DNA of 64,000 nucleotides from Cenococcum geophilum 1.58 (lineage: Eukaryota; Ascomycota; Dothideomycetes; Gloniales; Gloniaceae). Of the stretch, positions 26,151 to 37,690 are shown piece after piece. How positions within the stretch are numbered: position 1 is the first letter of the stretch; each line of letters opens with the position of its first letter. Below the pieces are notes generated by a model, which saw only the letters and a list, made by a program, of their open reading frames with translations, searched no databases and had not been told where the DNA came from. Where the stretch lies: positions 442,432 to 506,431 of the forward strand of contig KV748189.1 in NCBI GenBank assembly GCA_001692895.1. The letters are read 5' to 3'. The position numbers and the translations under genes were made by a program.

Positions 26151-26925
26151 TAAGGCAACTATTTACTCTAACCAAATGCAGTTTAGGTAGTAGAAAAATC
26201 GTATTATATAAATGTTCCATACACCCCTACCCTTTCCTATTAAGTCTCTGCAATTATAGCAGTATACCCTTTTTCTGTTAAGTTAATTCCACCAGTCTCC
26301 GCCTTACTACAAACCTATCTATCTTCTTACTTATAATTCTTAATTACGGCGTTTTATAGATTCTTGTCTTATTATAATAGCGTCCTATCAATCTATAGCG
26401 CTAAATATATTTAAGGCGATAGGGTAGCAGTATTATCAAGAAAAGGCAAATACTGGTTCGCAGTTTTATAGACCATACCTATTACTATAAGGCTGCCAAT
26501 CCTAGCGTTGCTTACTTTATTAAAACTTTTTGCTTATACAGCTAAATATTCTTTTAACTTCCTACCGTACCAATCTTTAAAAAATAAATAATCGCACCAA
26601 TGGCCAATAAGCTGCAATCCTTATATATGTACTATCTAAGAACCCAACCTAGCGCGGCTACGTGCTAATAACTAGTAGAAGATAATATATTACGCCAGAC
26701 GACTACTAGAGGCAACTTACTCTCTAAATCAATTTCTAGGGAAATCGAGGAAATCTATACTCTAGGTGAGAGCGGATAGGATAATAAGGGTATACTAGCT
26801 AAGGACTTAGCAGATAGAAAATACAATTTTATAACTAGTACGCTTAGGACAATAAATATGCACCCTAATAGACAGAATGGTATATAAGCGGAGTCCGTTA
26901 AAACTGGAGTTTCTCTAGATAACTA
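26151..26925. other. Degraded DNA upstream of the Est1-domain relic
   Basis: This may hold the 5' part or promoter of the Est1-domain relic that follows, but no conserved N-terminal block is recognisable. There are no RNA genes or repeats. Confidence 0.35.
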
Positions 26926-26929
26926 TCGA

Positions 26930-28640
26930 GGAAAAAGTAAAAAGCAGTTACTGCTGGCAGCAAAAAAACGCACCTATAGTTGGGTCAATAGTAATAGCGG
27001 GGAGCTTCTATATCAACTCGACTTATACCCTATTTCTTAAGAGCAGCTTACCTTAGAAGTAAAGTCTATATATACTAGCCTTACAATAGTAGAGACAAAA
27101 TATATTTATATGCAGACAGCTTAGGCTTCTACTGCTTCCAATTCTAAATTTATATAAGACCACTAGTAAGCATTGATTACTCTATACCGAACCTTACTAT
27201 ATAAGCATTACGACTTCCTCTTAGCCTCTTAACATCCTTCTACTTCCCCCGCATTACGTCGTCTAGCATTAAAGTACTCTATGCCTACTAGGATGTAGAA
27301 ACATAGGATCCACTCTTTCCTTAAGCTATTACGTTATCAGCTACCCAAAAGTTTAGATTATATGCTCCAATTTATATACATTGCTTATTAGATAATAGCT
27401 CTTCTCTATAAGACAGTACCTATATTTAAGGATACTTAGATTAAATATCTTAGTAATCTTAGTTAATATTATATAGCTATTAAAGATAAGGACCTACGCA
27501 AACGCGAAAACTAGGCAGGCGTTGCACGCTTTTAGTATAGTAAAGCTGCTAATATAAGCCCCTCCGTGGGCCGTTTATACCACCATCTAGCCATACTAGC
27601 GCGGCCTAATACGCTCCAACAACTTTACTACTATTTACGGTCTTTAACCTATATCCGGCCATTTATAAGCGCCCAAGAATCTATCTTAACACTACTAAAT
27701 CTAATCCTTAGCCGTTCTAGAGCGTTATATTTATATACTCTACCCATAGACATAAGTTTTATTAAAGCTTATAGTATTCTCTTTAGAAAGCTATCGTTAA
27801 AAGGCTTTAAAGAAGCTCTCGCATCATTCTTAAGTCGATTAGATAATTATATTAGGCGTATAACCAATAAATAGAAAGAGTAAGGTATCTATATTACCGT
27901 TACCAATATTGCTGGAATTTTTAATTACGGCTCACAGGACTCGGTCCTTAGATATGTCTTCCAGTTACACGCTAAAAAATCGCTCCCCACTAAACGACCG
28001 TCAACTCCCTTAGATAATAATTTAATTCGTTTACCATCTCTAGTTTCCCCTAAACAATTTTCTAACAAAGAGCTATCGGCTCTACTCCTCAAATTGTCCT
28101 CCGATTTCGTATTCTCCCGTACTTATCATCTAATATTTTTAACTCTAGCTCTTATTCTTCGGCGTATTAGGGACAAAAATATTCTTCCTTATATTCACGT
28201 TTTGTTTGCATTCCTTTCTACCACTATTTCAATCCTATACGTTAGCGCATTGTTATACGACACCGCCCCCTAGTCGGAAATCGTTACTTTCCTTAATACG
28301 TTATCAAGGTCTAAGAGACACGAGCCGCTTGTTATAAGCGATCTATTCCATAATTAAGATCAAAATAACAGCTATCCGTTACCGGAAGATTACCTCATAC
28401 GTGGGCAAGTTTAGAGTCAGTACTATTTCCTAGAACGGTAGTTTAGTCATAAACACGATAAAGAGGTACGCTCTCTTTAACTCCCCTTAATAATTAGTTT
28501 AAGAACGGAGCGTATTCTACACCTTAGTTAATAAATCTTATCTATAAGATTAAAGGCCATAATTAAGGACTTTTAGCCTAACTCTATCTTAGTATAAACG
28601 CTAGATATATTATAACTAAACATCCAATATGTAGTCTATA
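26930..28640 (+). pseudogene. Est1-type DNA/RNA-binding domain protein, RIP-killed
   Basis: The relic matches the fungal family related to telomerase-associated Est1 and NMD factors Ebs1/SMG7, whose helical-repeat domain binds RNA or DNA. In order: EQLTLEVKSIYTSLTIVE near 27.05 kb, the block ALRRLALKYSMPTRM near 27.26 kb, LLRYQLPKSLDYMLQFIYIA near 27.34 kb, a 102-codon open run at 27566-27874 with GRLYHHLAILARPNTLQQLY and PFISAQESILTLLN, then ALILRRIRDKNILPYIHVLF near 28.15 kb and a C-terminal block with YPLPEDYLIRGQV near 28.38 kb. The order and spacing match family members of several hundred residues. Between blocks lie many TAG and TAA stops at expected Gln and Trp codons, plus probable small shifts. 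The N-terminus is not defined. It cannot make protein. It is a host-type gene, not a transposon gene, so its RIP damage implies a duplicated locus. Confidence 0.85.
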
Positions 28641-28699
28641 TCCTCTATATTTATATAAGTCTAACTAGGGTATAAAACCAATAAAGAGGATTCTTATTT

Positions 28700-30130
28700 C
28701 TTAAACTATATATTATTGCCGGTTAATATAATAGACATAGATTTATTATCAAGTATACCGCCTTAAGAGGCAGTCGATAGGATATTACCTAGGAATTACA
28801 CCGTAAGATAATACAGCGTGTCTTCTTTTAGTGCTCTATTAATAGCCCTATATACTAGGTTATAGTTAGTAACACTAGTTTACTACTTAATTAATAAGAG
28901 GTATTTTAGATGCTACTTAAGGAGGGCGATTAGAGCGTTATAGTTCTAGATAGTGGTACGTAGCCGCATATAATATTAATTTATAAGCGTATCTAACTAA
29001 AATATCTAGTTATTACTAAGCTCCTTATACTATTAAGGAATAAAGATTTAATAGGTATAGCTATATAAAATGCTCTTAATAGTACTAGGGATGCTATTAT
29101 AGAAGAGAAGAAAGTGCGAATTACTACTATTACAGGTAGTAATGTTACTTACTAGTTTGTGGCTAAGCAGATAGGCGACTATATAATGGAAGGAGGGAGG
29201 AATTTAGCTAAAGTCATTATTAGGGTAGCTTGTGGAGAAATTATTCTTAACTAAGAAGGCCATTTAGGAGTAAAGCCTACCTTTCTTATTACTAATAATA
29301 CAGCTATAAGACTTAAGGCAGTTAGGGTTCCCGTCATTACTATATCTATATTTAAGAAACTTTTAATCACACTAAGGAGAAAATCTAGCCTTAAAGAAAG
29401 TAGTTAAGTGGGTCAAAGGCGAATACTACTCCTTAGGAATACTGGCTAAATATAGCATTTAATTACGTGCGAGGATTTAGCGTATAGGGTATATAGCTAC
29501 CCTAACTATCTAAGTAAGGTTTTTAAGAGAATAGGGTAGTAAATTCTAGAGAACCTAATATTCTTTAACTTAATTATTGTTTTTAATTATATTATACTTA
29601 ATAGAAAAGATTATATTAGATATAATATTATAATTAGCTATAAGAGCGAAGCCTTGCTTATTAGGCTCAATATCTAGGCTTTACTATTACCTTTTTAGGC
29701 AGCTGCTACTCCTATATAGTGGCCTACTAGATTTAGAGTGGCGCATTTTAAGGTCGAATCTACTCCACTCTAGCCTAAATAAACTACTAGCATACCCTCG
29801 CGCTCTATTAGGTAAATCCTATAGAAGAGTAGGACAGTATAAATAAAAACCAAGGCTATAATAAATCGCAACCTTTAAAGCTTTCTATCCTCTAGGGGTT
29901 GTCGGTTAGACAACTTAACTTAGGTAAAGTCTGCGTCTCTAGCTAGGTCTGTTTCCTACCCCACTCTAACCTCAATATCTATTCCTATTATACCCTCGGT
30001 AATAATAAACGCTATAACTTATAGAAGATAAGAAAAATTCGCTCGTTAATTTCGTGTCTTTGTAGAATTAGGTTTAAAGGCTTGACTTAAACATAGCGTC
30101 GTCTTTTAGGCTAGGTTTGTCTAGTAGAGT
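28700..30130 (+). pseudogene. Unrecognised degraded coding frame
   Basis: A plus-strand frame stays protein-like over about 1.4 kb with scattered stops. Readable blocks include QRVFFQCSINSPIYQVIVSN near 28.81 kb, SVIVLDSGT near 28.95 kb, and VAKQIGDYIMEGGRNLAKVI near 29.17 kb. The isolated LDSGT recalls aspartic proteases of retroelements, but the flanking sequence does not fit that family. It starts about 60 bp after the Est1-domain relic on the same strand, so it could be a neighbour gene or an extension. I do not recognise it. Confidence 0.4.
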
Positions 30131-30520
30131 ATAAATACGTAGATACTATAATCGAGGTCCGATAAAAAATAGAGAAGTAATTTTAAGTACCGAAACTAGG
30201 CAGATCTAGTGCGGTTTAGCCCACCTTAAAGTACTTATTAAGCAATCCTCTAAATCTTATACAATAATTCACAAATACAAGCCTCCCGGCCCCTACGATC
30301 CCGTATTATCTTATAACCAGAGACGTCCCTACTAACTATATACTATACTTACTAGTCTTACTCCTTAATAAGTAGCTCTACCGCGCTATAAATCGAGCAC
30401 TATAAACTAGACAATACCTCTAGGATTGGCTTCTACCTAATAAAGGAAGCCTTCGCCGATATAACCGGGGTTTAGGTGGTTTAACTATAACTATATTATC
30501 CAGTTATCCCCGGGTTTAGG
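30131..30520. other. Degraded DNA, nothing recognised
   Basis: Stop-dense, with no motif, terminal repeat or RNA gene seen. Confidence 0.4.
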
Positions 30521-30559
30521 ATTAATAATGCTTAACTGAAAAATTATGGTATATTACAG

Positions 30560-30790
30560 TTTAGCGCTAATAAAAATTACCTATTATAGGAGTTAAAAAG
30601 GGTCGCTTAATAAGCTAACGAGAAGACTATTATGGACTCTATAAAGGATATTAAATATTACAAACCCCCGCCTACTAAAACTAAGAATTCTTATATTGTA
30701 CAGTACGGTTCTAATATAACATTTCAAACTATAAAAGCTAAACTTCTATCAGCCAAATGTAGATCGCAATTGTCTTTATAAGAAAGCCAA
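30560..30790 (+). repeat. Dispersed repeat, coding-like, related to 54.9 kb
   Basis: The stretch shares an alignable segment with about 54880-55110. Both contain 'ctaagaattcttatatt' and on the plus strand give IKDxxxYKxPxTKxKNSYI. This copy reads IKDIKYYKPPPTKTKNSYIV. The conserved residues across substitutions suggest a former protein-coding repeat. Its family is unknown to me; the 54.9-kb copy lies just before a possible serine hydrolase fragment. Confidence 0.55.
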
Positions 30791-31234
30791 TCGCAAAGGC
30801 TGTATAGCTCTTATGGGCTAATCCACTAGGCATTAAGGATGTACTATCTAATGCTCTAAATACTTCCCTAAATATACTCCCTTAGCAATTATAAAGAAGC
30901 TATCTTAATTAAAACAGTTAGAGGAAAACTTATATAATAAGGCTACGGAATCCTAGAAAGCTAATAAGGTAGAGAAATATATCTATTCTCTAGGAGGTAA
31001 GAACCAGAATCCTATAACCTTAAACATCTAGTAAGATTTATTAGGATTAAAACTTTTAAAATCCATTAACCGTTAGAGCTTAGTTTTATTAAGGCATTAG
31101 TTATATATTCTATTAATAGAATTTAATTTAGTTTTTGTTATTTTATATAGCACTATACCCAATCCATTACCGTAGTAGAAAACTCTATTTAGTATAGCCT
31201 AAAGTAGCAACCTAAAGAGTTTAGGTTAAGTTAT
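30791..31234. other. Degraded DNA, possible continuation of the preceding repeat
   Basis: A plus-strand frame remains readable in parts to about 31.0 kb, but nothing is recognised. It ends against a short tandem array. Confidence 0.35.
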
Positions 31235-31412
31235 CTACTAGAAATTATCTACTAGAAAGAAACCATCTATAAAAAACCATCTACTAAAAACTATCTACCT
31301 AAAATTAGCCACTAGAAACCACCTACTAGAAACTATTTACTAAAAACTATCTACTAGAAACCATCTACTAAAAACTATATAAAACTATCTGCTAGAAACT
31401 ATATACTAGAGA
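31235..31412. repeat. Minisatellite, 14-bp unit 'ctactagaaaccat', about 12 copies
   Basis: Units of 'ctactagaaaccat' and close variants (ctactaaaaactat, ctactagaaattat) run head to tail with occasional insertions. The unit is not a multiple of three and the stretch is stop-rich, so it is not coding. Variants differ mainly by G/A and C/T, as RIP would produce. Confidence 0.85.
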
Positions 31413-32140
31413 ACTAGATAGATAGGGCAACTCCCTAAAAATACCTTATTAATAAGCTTACGCTTTATTAATTTCTATTAGTTGGTATAGGGGTATAGGG
31501 GGCAGTCTCTAGAGCTTAGGGAGCTTCGTTATTATTAATACTACTATTATATTTAATATATAAATTTTTAAATTGTTATATAGTAGATTTAATAAGAATT
31601 AATACGCTAGGTAATTTAAGATATTTAGTATTCACTTGTTATAAGATATACCATCACTAAGAAGCGATAAATGACCGTTATATCTATAACAATAGTCGCT
31701 ATATCTAGGGCTAATAAACCCATCCCAACTAATAGCGAAATCCTCCTATCTATTAGTAATGAAGTGAGTATTAGTACTGGGCTAAACCTACGTAGCCTCT
31801 TATATTAGGCAAGTAAGATATACTTAGAGGTTAAAGGTTAGGGCTTAGAAAATCCCCTAGACGTCATTAATAGAAGGACACTCTTAGGTATAAAGAAAGT
31901 CTAAAAATAGTAAAAAGCTTAGATTAGAGCGCTGCGATCAATTAGATATAACTTAGACGGTTAGGCTAGAGGAAAGCTTATATAATCTCTCTAATTAAAC
32001 GTTAAAGGAGCTCTTTCTAATTCTATGCTGCCTTAAGTAGCGGTACTTCTTACCATACTCGACTTGTTCTTCTCCCTTAACCCCCCCTTTTTAATCTTTA
32101 TAAACTTAATATATAAGCTGTCCTATGTTCTATACCTTTT
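31413..32140. other. Degraded DNA, nothing recognised
   Basis: AT-rich with dense stops. Runs such as 'cttaacccccccttttt' near 32.08 kb stand out but have no partner. No gene or RNA is seen. Confidence 0.4.
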
Positions 32141-32149
32141 ACTCTTTAT

Positions 32150-32420
32150 AATATATAGATCTACATTATAGAGGTTACGGAATTCTTCCTAGGTCTATAC
32201 ATGCTTTTCTACTCTAAGCGCTTTTATAATTTTTTTTCTCTATTATTATAGTGTGCCTATATGTATTCCAAACCTATAATACGGAAAATTAGGACTTTTA
32301 GATATTTATAGCCGCTATTAAAGGTTTAGGGATACCGAAGTGTATTTAAGCTAAGTATAGCTAAACCGACTAGTTAACAAGATCTCATAGCTAGCTAATT
32401 AATACCGTATTCTTTTATAT
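32150..32420 (+). repeat. Dispersed repeat, coding-like, related to 60.3-60.6 kb
   Basis: The segment aligns with about 60380-60600 on the same strand. Both give a plus-strand reading with YSKPI(I/M)RK, from matching 'aaacctataat' words, and then share a second stretch around 'aagtgtatttaagctaagta' and its counterpart. Divergence is mostly transitions. It could be a relic gene family or part of an unrecognised element. Confidence 0.5.
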
Positions 32421-32549
32421 CTACGAGCTAAGGTATACTATATAGGTACGATCCATAAAATAACGTAACAGCTACCTAGACGAGTTAGCCACCTAAGTAA
32501 GTTACCCTAAAATTTTACTGCTAAAATCTTACTTAGGTAAGCAGCTCGG

Positions 32550-33240
32550 AAACTCCTATCTAGTAATTATATACCGATACTTAAATACTCCACTTTTTCT
32601 ATTATAATAATAGGTAGTTACTAGTTACTAAGAAGCTTAATTACTCGCTTATATCTAGTGCAAAACAAGCTTTATAAATCACTCTTTAGTAATTATTTGC
32701 CTAGGAATTATATTATACCTAGGAGGTATATAATAGTTATTATCAATCCGATTATTCTAGAATCATCCTTTTAATAACACGGCACTAAGTCGCTATAAGA
32801 AGGTTATATAAAGAGAAACCTATTAGCCGGTAGAAGTTAAAAAGATGCGAGATAATCCTCTTATTTATAATATTCTAGGTAAATTAATTCCATTAATAAC
32901 TAGGCCACTTACTAAATTTTACCAGGTCACAGCAAACGCTAAATTTATCTATAGTTAATATATAATAGATATTATAATATAGCAAATTGAAAAAAACCCT
33001 TAACCTAGAGATTTTCTCTATAGCGCGACGCTAGTTAAATATACCTATAGAGGCTCTAAAATATAAGTCGATTCTAGCCCTTATAAGGATTCCAAATTAG
33101 TATTAGATACTTTATACTTAATAGTTAAGCTAAAGGTTGTAGATAGTATAGAGGGAGAAGTAGCTTTTAAGAAGCTAGACAAACCGGAGTAATAGTATTA
33201 TTTCTTCTCTATAGAGAAAAATGTATCTATAGAAGTTGTA
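32550..33240 (+). pseudogene. Unrecognised relic, hydrophobic then charged
   Basis: A plus-strand frame reads as protein over about 230 codons with few stops: a hydrophobic first part (NHSLVIICLGIILYLGGI near 32.7 kb), then MRDNPLIYNILGKLIPLITR near 32.86 kb, then SPYKDSKLVLDTLYLIVKLK and VDSIEGEVAFKKLDKPE near 33.1-33.2 kb. One or two membrane segments followed by a soluble domain are likely. It lies about 130 bp upstream of the methyltransferase relic on the same strand. I do not recognise the family. Confidence 0.45.
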
Positions 33241-33368
33241 TTTAGCTAAAAATATTTTCCTATCCACGCTCTAAATCAGCTAGCCTACTTACTCCTCTTC
33301 TCTTACCGTGCGCTGATCCTTATCTTTCCTTCTAAAGCTTTTATTTACTACTAACCTTATAGATAGGG

Positions 33369-34540
33369 ATGCCTATTAATAAGTCTTCTAAAATTAGTAG
33401 AGGAGCCCTTTTCAGCTCCTCCTAACCCCTAATTAAGTTTTTAGAGGCTAATTAAAAAAAAGGACCACCAGCTTATATATTAGAAAGCCGTCTTTCTACC
33501 TCAATTCTATTATTATAGCGGATATTAATAACATTACCCCTCTTACTAAAAACAACCCCTCTCTATAAGGCTATTATAATTCTTTTAAATCTCAAATAGG
33601 CTATAGACTTATACTCGGCAGAATACGTTACTATAGCTATTATCTAGTAGAAACTAAATGGCTGTTTCTAATTACTAGGGCCCTTAGGGCTATAGAAGAT
33701 CATCTATTTAACTCTCTAAATCCTAGTACTAGGGCTATAGTGCTAGATATGGGATGCGGAGTAGGATATATTGTAATATATATGGTAAAGAAAGGATTAC
33801 GTATTTTTAGGATTGACGTCGTTAATTATTACCTTACTAAGGCAAACAAAAATATTAAGGCAGAAAACCTTAAACAGCAAGTATCTGCCTAAAAGATGGA
33901 CTATCACTATCTAGATAGGCTCTAGGACAATTCTATTAATGCAGTTTATACTATAGAGACTCTTATATACGTAATAGATCCTAAGCAAGCCTTATAACAG
34001 TTTTACCGAGTACTTAAACTAGGGGGGTCCGTTACGTTATATAAATATAATTATATTAAATTCAGTAATAAGGAACCTACAACTATAGGCAAAATAGTAG
34101 ATAGTAGTCGAGGCACTAATAACAGAGGCACTAAAGCTAATTCTTATTTATAACCATCTAAATACCTTATAGGCACCCTAGATAAGATTAACACCTTTAT
34201 ATCTATGCTAGCAAATAAAGAATTCAAGGAAGGAGTCCTACTATAAATATTAAAGGATATAGGCTTTAAAAAGGTCAAAGTAGAAGACCTATTACACAAT
34301 ATCAAGCCGATACTACGTTTATTTTTCACTATTACCTACCTTCCCTTTCTACTTATTTGGCTTTTTAGCCTTAAGAAGTAGTTTATTAACACTATTTTAG
34401 GTATAAAAGGCTACTAGAGGAGGAAATTTTAGAGGTATATTATTATAACCTATACGAAGCCTAATAATACAGTTAGGAGAGGAGGTCTAGATATTTTAGA
34501 GGTAGTTAAGAGAGATAAAAATACTTAGCAATCCTGCTAA
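33369..34540 (+). pseudogene. Sterol 24-C-methyltransferase-like SAM methyltransferase, RIP-killed
   Basis: The family transfers a methyl group from S-adenosylmethionine to the side chain of sterols or related terpenoids. The chosen ATG gives MPINKSSKISRGALFSSS. The frame changes once near 33.52 kb, possibly an old intron. The SAM-binding motif I reads VLDMGCGVGYIVIYM at about 33.74-33.78 kb, followed by FRIDVVNYYLTKA, then MDYHYLDRL and INAVYTIETLIYV with the family's typical spacing. The C-terminus contains FTITYLPFLLIWLFSLKK near 34.33 kb, as in Erg6-like proteins with a hydrophobic tail. About 390 codons fit the family length. Stops at Gln and Trp positions kill it. It could be a sterol or a secondary-metabolite enzyme; I cannot tell which. 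Confidence 0.82.
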
Positions 34541-34899
34541 TGCTTCTTAGGGCCATTAAGAGTATAAAGCGCTAGTATAAATTGACTACTAGAATTAAGA
34601 TTTTCTTTAATATATTTCTATAGAAACCCCAGATCGTCCCTTTCTACTTAATAGTATATAGGATTATAATAGACACTAGACATTTATAGTTGTTAGTAAA
34701 ATTGGATTCGCCCTAGTTATCAAATACTTTACGTTATAGTCGTGCTTACTAGTCTAGCACATAGGTTTAGACTACTTAGAGCTTTTAATTATAATTAGGG
34801 GATCTCTTATACCTAGTTTAACTTCTTATTTATATAGGCCCTAATAAAATAGGTAAACACTTAGCGATTAAAACACCTATCTAATTGAAATCTAGACAC

Positions 34900-36850
34900 C
34901 TACTGATTTTTCCTTTTTTCTTATACTATTTATAGCTACTTTTCCGTTTAGCTTCCTTAAACCACTACATATAAGACTCTAATAGCTTTCACTATCTATA
35001 TAGGAGTATAGACGGAACTCTAACTCCTCTAATTAAATTATTTTGTCCAATATATACCCTACTACTTTTTAAATCTTATCGCTTATTTCGTTATTAGTAT
35101 ACACTTCTTTAAAATTAACTATAAGTTTATAATATATCAAGTTTTAACTTATAAGATATAATTATATAACCTTTCCGGCCTCTAATCTTTAATCTAATTA
35201 GTTTCTTAGAGTTAAGCGGTTTATAATTAAATATTACACGATCACGTTTATTTAAGTTATACTTCTTAGGATAAGTAACATCTCCTCTTTTTATTGTATT
35301 TAAGAGATAATTACTAATAATAAAAATAAAAATATTAAGTATCTAAGAGAATATTAGCAGGAGCACTTTAAAAGATACCTAGATAGCGTATAAATCCAAT
35401 ATCTAACGCTAATAGATCATTTATTATGTCACTAACCCAATACCTATACACTTTTTAGGATAATTGTTAGTAAGTACTCCTTTTGGTTTATAGAAAACTT
35501 ATATTTAGACTCTATCTCCCAGAAAAGATAAATCCTTTAAGTTTTTATTTCGCAGTTTTAATATACTTCGAGCAGCTATCTAATATAGGGTATTTGGCCA
35601 GCTATCCCAATTCCTATAGTAAATAGTAGGACTATTCCATAAGATTCCAGATACAGATCCTTTCCATATAGTCCCTTAATTATAACTTTTTATCTAAAAC
35701 ATTTAGAAGGTAGAATTAAATCTACGGTAAATCCTCTTCTTAGCTAAATAAGGAAAACCATAACATCCTTACTCTTTTTATTATAATACTACTAAGAGAT
35801 AATAAACGGATACAATTATAAGAATGATGTGCGGCTTACTCTAGGGATAGATAGGTATACATACCAACTAGCTCGAAATCCCCACGGCCGTAAAAGTATA
35901 ATATCTATTTAAATAGTATCTGCTATAGGTTAAATAGAAGCTTAGCTTAGTAGTTTATTATACTTAAGGTTGTAATAGAGGGTATATCCAAATTAAATTA
36001 TGCCAACTAATGCTTAAAGACTAGCAGCTGCCAATAAATATACCCTTAGAACTATAAATAACTCTTTAGAAGGAGTATACAGCTATATTTCGATAAGAAG
36101 CACAATAGCAAGGACTAAGTAGAGCTTAAGAAATATTTTATAAAAGTAGAGACGTATAACAGCAATAGAATATAAGAGGATTGCTACTATAGCGGAAGCT
36201 GCCTTAATAAACTTTTAGCTAGCCTTCTATATTATAGCGTGTACAATACTTACTATTAATGCTATAACCTAAGACTAAATATGGGTTTCCACCTTTTAAG
36301 AAGATAGAACTATAGTAGAGTGTACAAGACCCTTAATCAGAGTCACTCTTCCTAGCTATTGGTGTATATAGCTGTATATCTCGTATATAATACCATAGTG
36401 GCTAATAATTAAGTTTATATAGCTTCCAAGAAATAGCGGAATAAGGTTAATTATAGACATTAGGCCGGTCCTATCTATTAGCCCTAAAGTGTTCTTTACT
36501 CTAATAATAACGTAGAGGACATTCCCTATTAAAAAACCAATAATTATTACAATATTAAATCGCGTGGCCTTATTCAAACCCCTTATTAATTGGTAAATTT
36601 AGGGGTAAAATAGATATTTAAGAAAGCAAAAGGTTATATTAAGGCGGAAACGCTTAATAATCAACAATAACATATATAGTAAAATAAATAACGCTACAAG
36701 ACCACCAAGAGCCACTCCGTACCACTAAACGATATCTATAATTAATAAGTAACCTATTAGAGCTTAGCTTAATAGTCTTATAAGTGTACTATATATTAGT
36801 ATAGGCTAAAATATCCTAGATACTCTAATAATAGAAACACCTTAAAAAAG
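34900..36850 (-). pseudogene. Ferric reductase (FRE-type, FAD/NAD), RIP-killed
   Basis: Family members reduce extracellular ferric iron by moving electrons from cytosolic NADPH through FAD and haems. On the minus strand, the N-terminal membrane region reads LGGLVALFILLYMLLLIIKR near 36.7 kb. A 73-codon open run at 36577-36356 follows, with FNIVIIIGFLIGN and LGLIDRTGLMSIINLIPLFL, the family's transmembrane start. The FAD-domain block RPWGFRASWYVYLSIP lies near 35.9 kb and the NAD-binding motif FTIGIGIAGQIPYIRQLLE near 35.6 kb. His codons expected for haem binding are partly Tyr (for example SHYG, YNYIH-like positions), the change RIP makes. Scattered TAG/TAA stops abolish function. Both ends are approximate. 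It is convergent with the methyltransferase relic. Confidence 0.85.
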
Positions 36851-37690
36851 CGCTAAACTAGAAATAGACACCCCGGTCGGGACTAAAAGGTAATTTTAAA
36901 CTAAGATTTATTTAGCTAAAATATAAGAGCTAGTTTCTCTACTAAAGAGAAACTTATAAAATAACTAAAACAATAGCTTCTTAGACTATAAAAGGGAGAA
37001 AAGCCTAATAAAGGAAGAGAATAGAGGGTATAATATACAAATGTTACCAGTTAGGAGAATAGTGTGAAGTTAACGTATTACTAGTAATCCGTAGTCAAAA
37101 TAATAGGCTATTCTAGATGTATACGAATATAGATAAAGTATCTTAGCCACCTATAAATGAAATTATAAGTTAGGCAAAATATTAGTTATAGGAAGTTTTA
37201 TTTATAGGAGCAGCGTAGGAATCCGCTATTATATTCTAGGCTCCCTAAGTATTATAAAAAGACGCATCTAAAGAGGGCCAGCAAGGTAAAAAGGAAAAGA
37301 CAGCTAAGAATAGAGGGAGAGGCAAAACCTTTAAAATTGGTAGTCTTGCCTAAGCCTTCGTCATTTAATCTATTATCCCTTTGGAGACCTAGGAGCGAAG
37401 CTAGTTAGGCTAATTTTAGTACTAAAAAATATATGTATTTTATAGTCACTAGCGAAATTGGCTTCCGCCTTAAACACTTTATAAATTTCTAGTTAGCCAT
37501 GTTGCTAAGTCGCTTAGACTACACTAGATTATTTTTAGTAATATAGATATATAGCTCGCGAGGACTACTCTACGTTTCTAAACACTATAATAAGTATTAA
37601 GACCTATTATAAAGCCGTTTTACAGATTTAGTACTAGGCGCCAATTTAGAACTAAAGTCTAAAGATAGCTTAGGGGAATCTAAATTGGCC
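36851..37690. other. Degraded DNA between reductase and zinc-finger relics
   Basis: The stretch probably includes the reductase promoter (minus) and the 5' part of the zinc-finger gene (plus). A plus-strand frame with EIGFRLKHFINFQLAMLLS near 37.46 kb could be N-terminal to the zinc fingers. No repeats are found. Confidence 0.4.

Noticed and set aside
28950-28985. LDSGT as a retroelement protease active site
   Set aside because: The flanking sequence does not fit a Copia or Gypsy polyprotein and no LTRs flank it.
31235-31412. CRISPR-like array
   Set aside because: Units are contiguous 14-bp repeats without spacers, in a fungal-type genome.
34144-34329. 61-codon minus-strand open frame
   Set aside because: Antisense shadow of the methyltransferase relic, whose plus-strand reading matches a known family.
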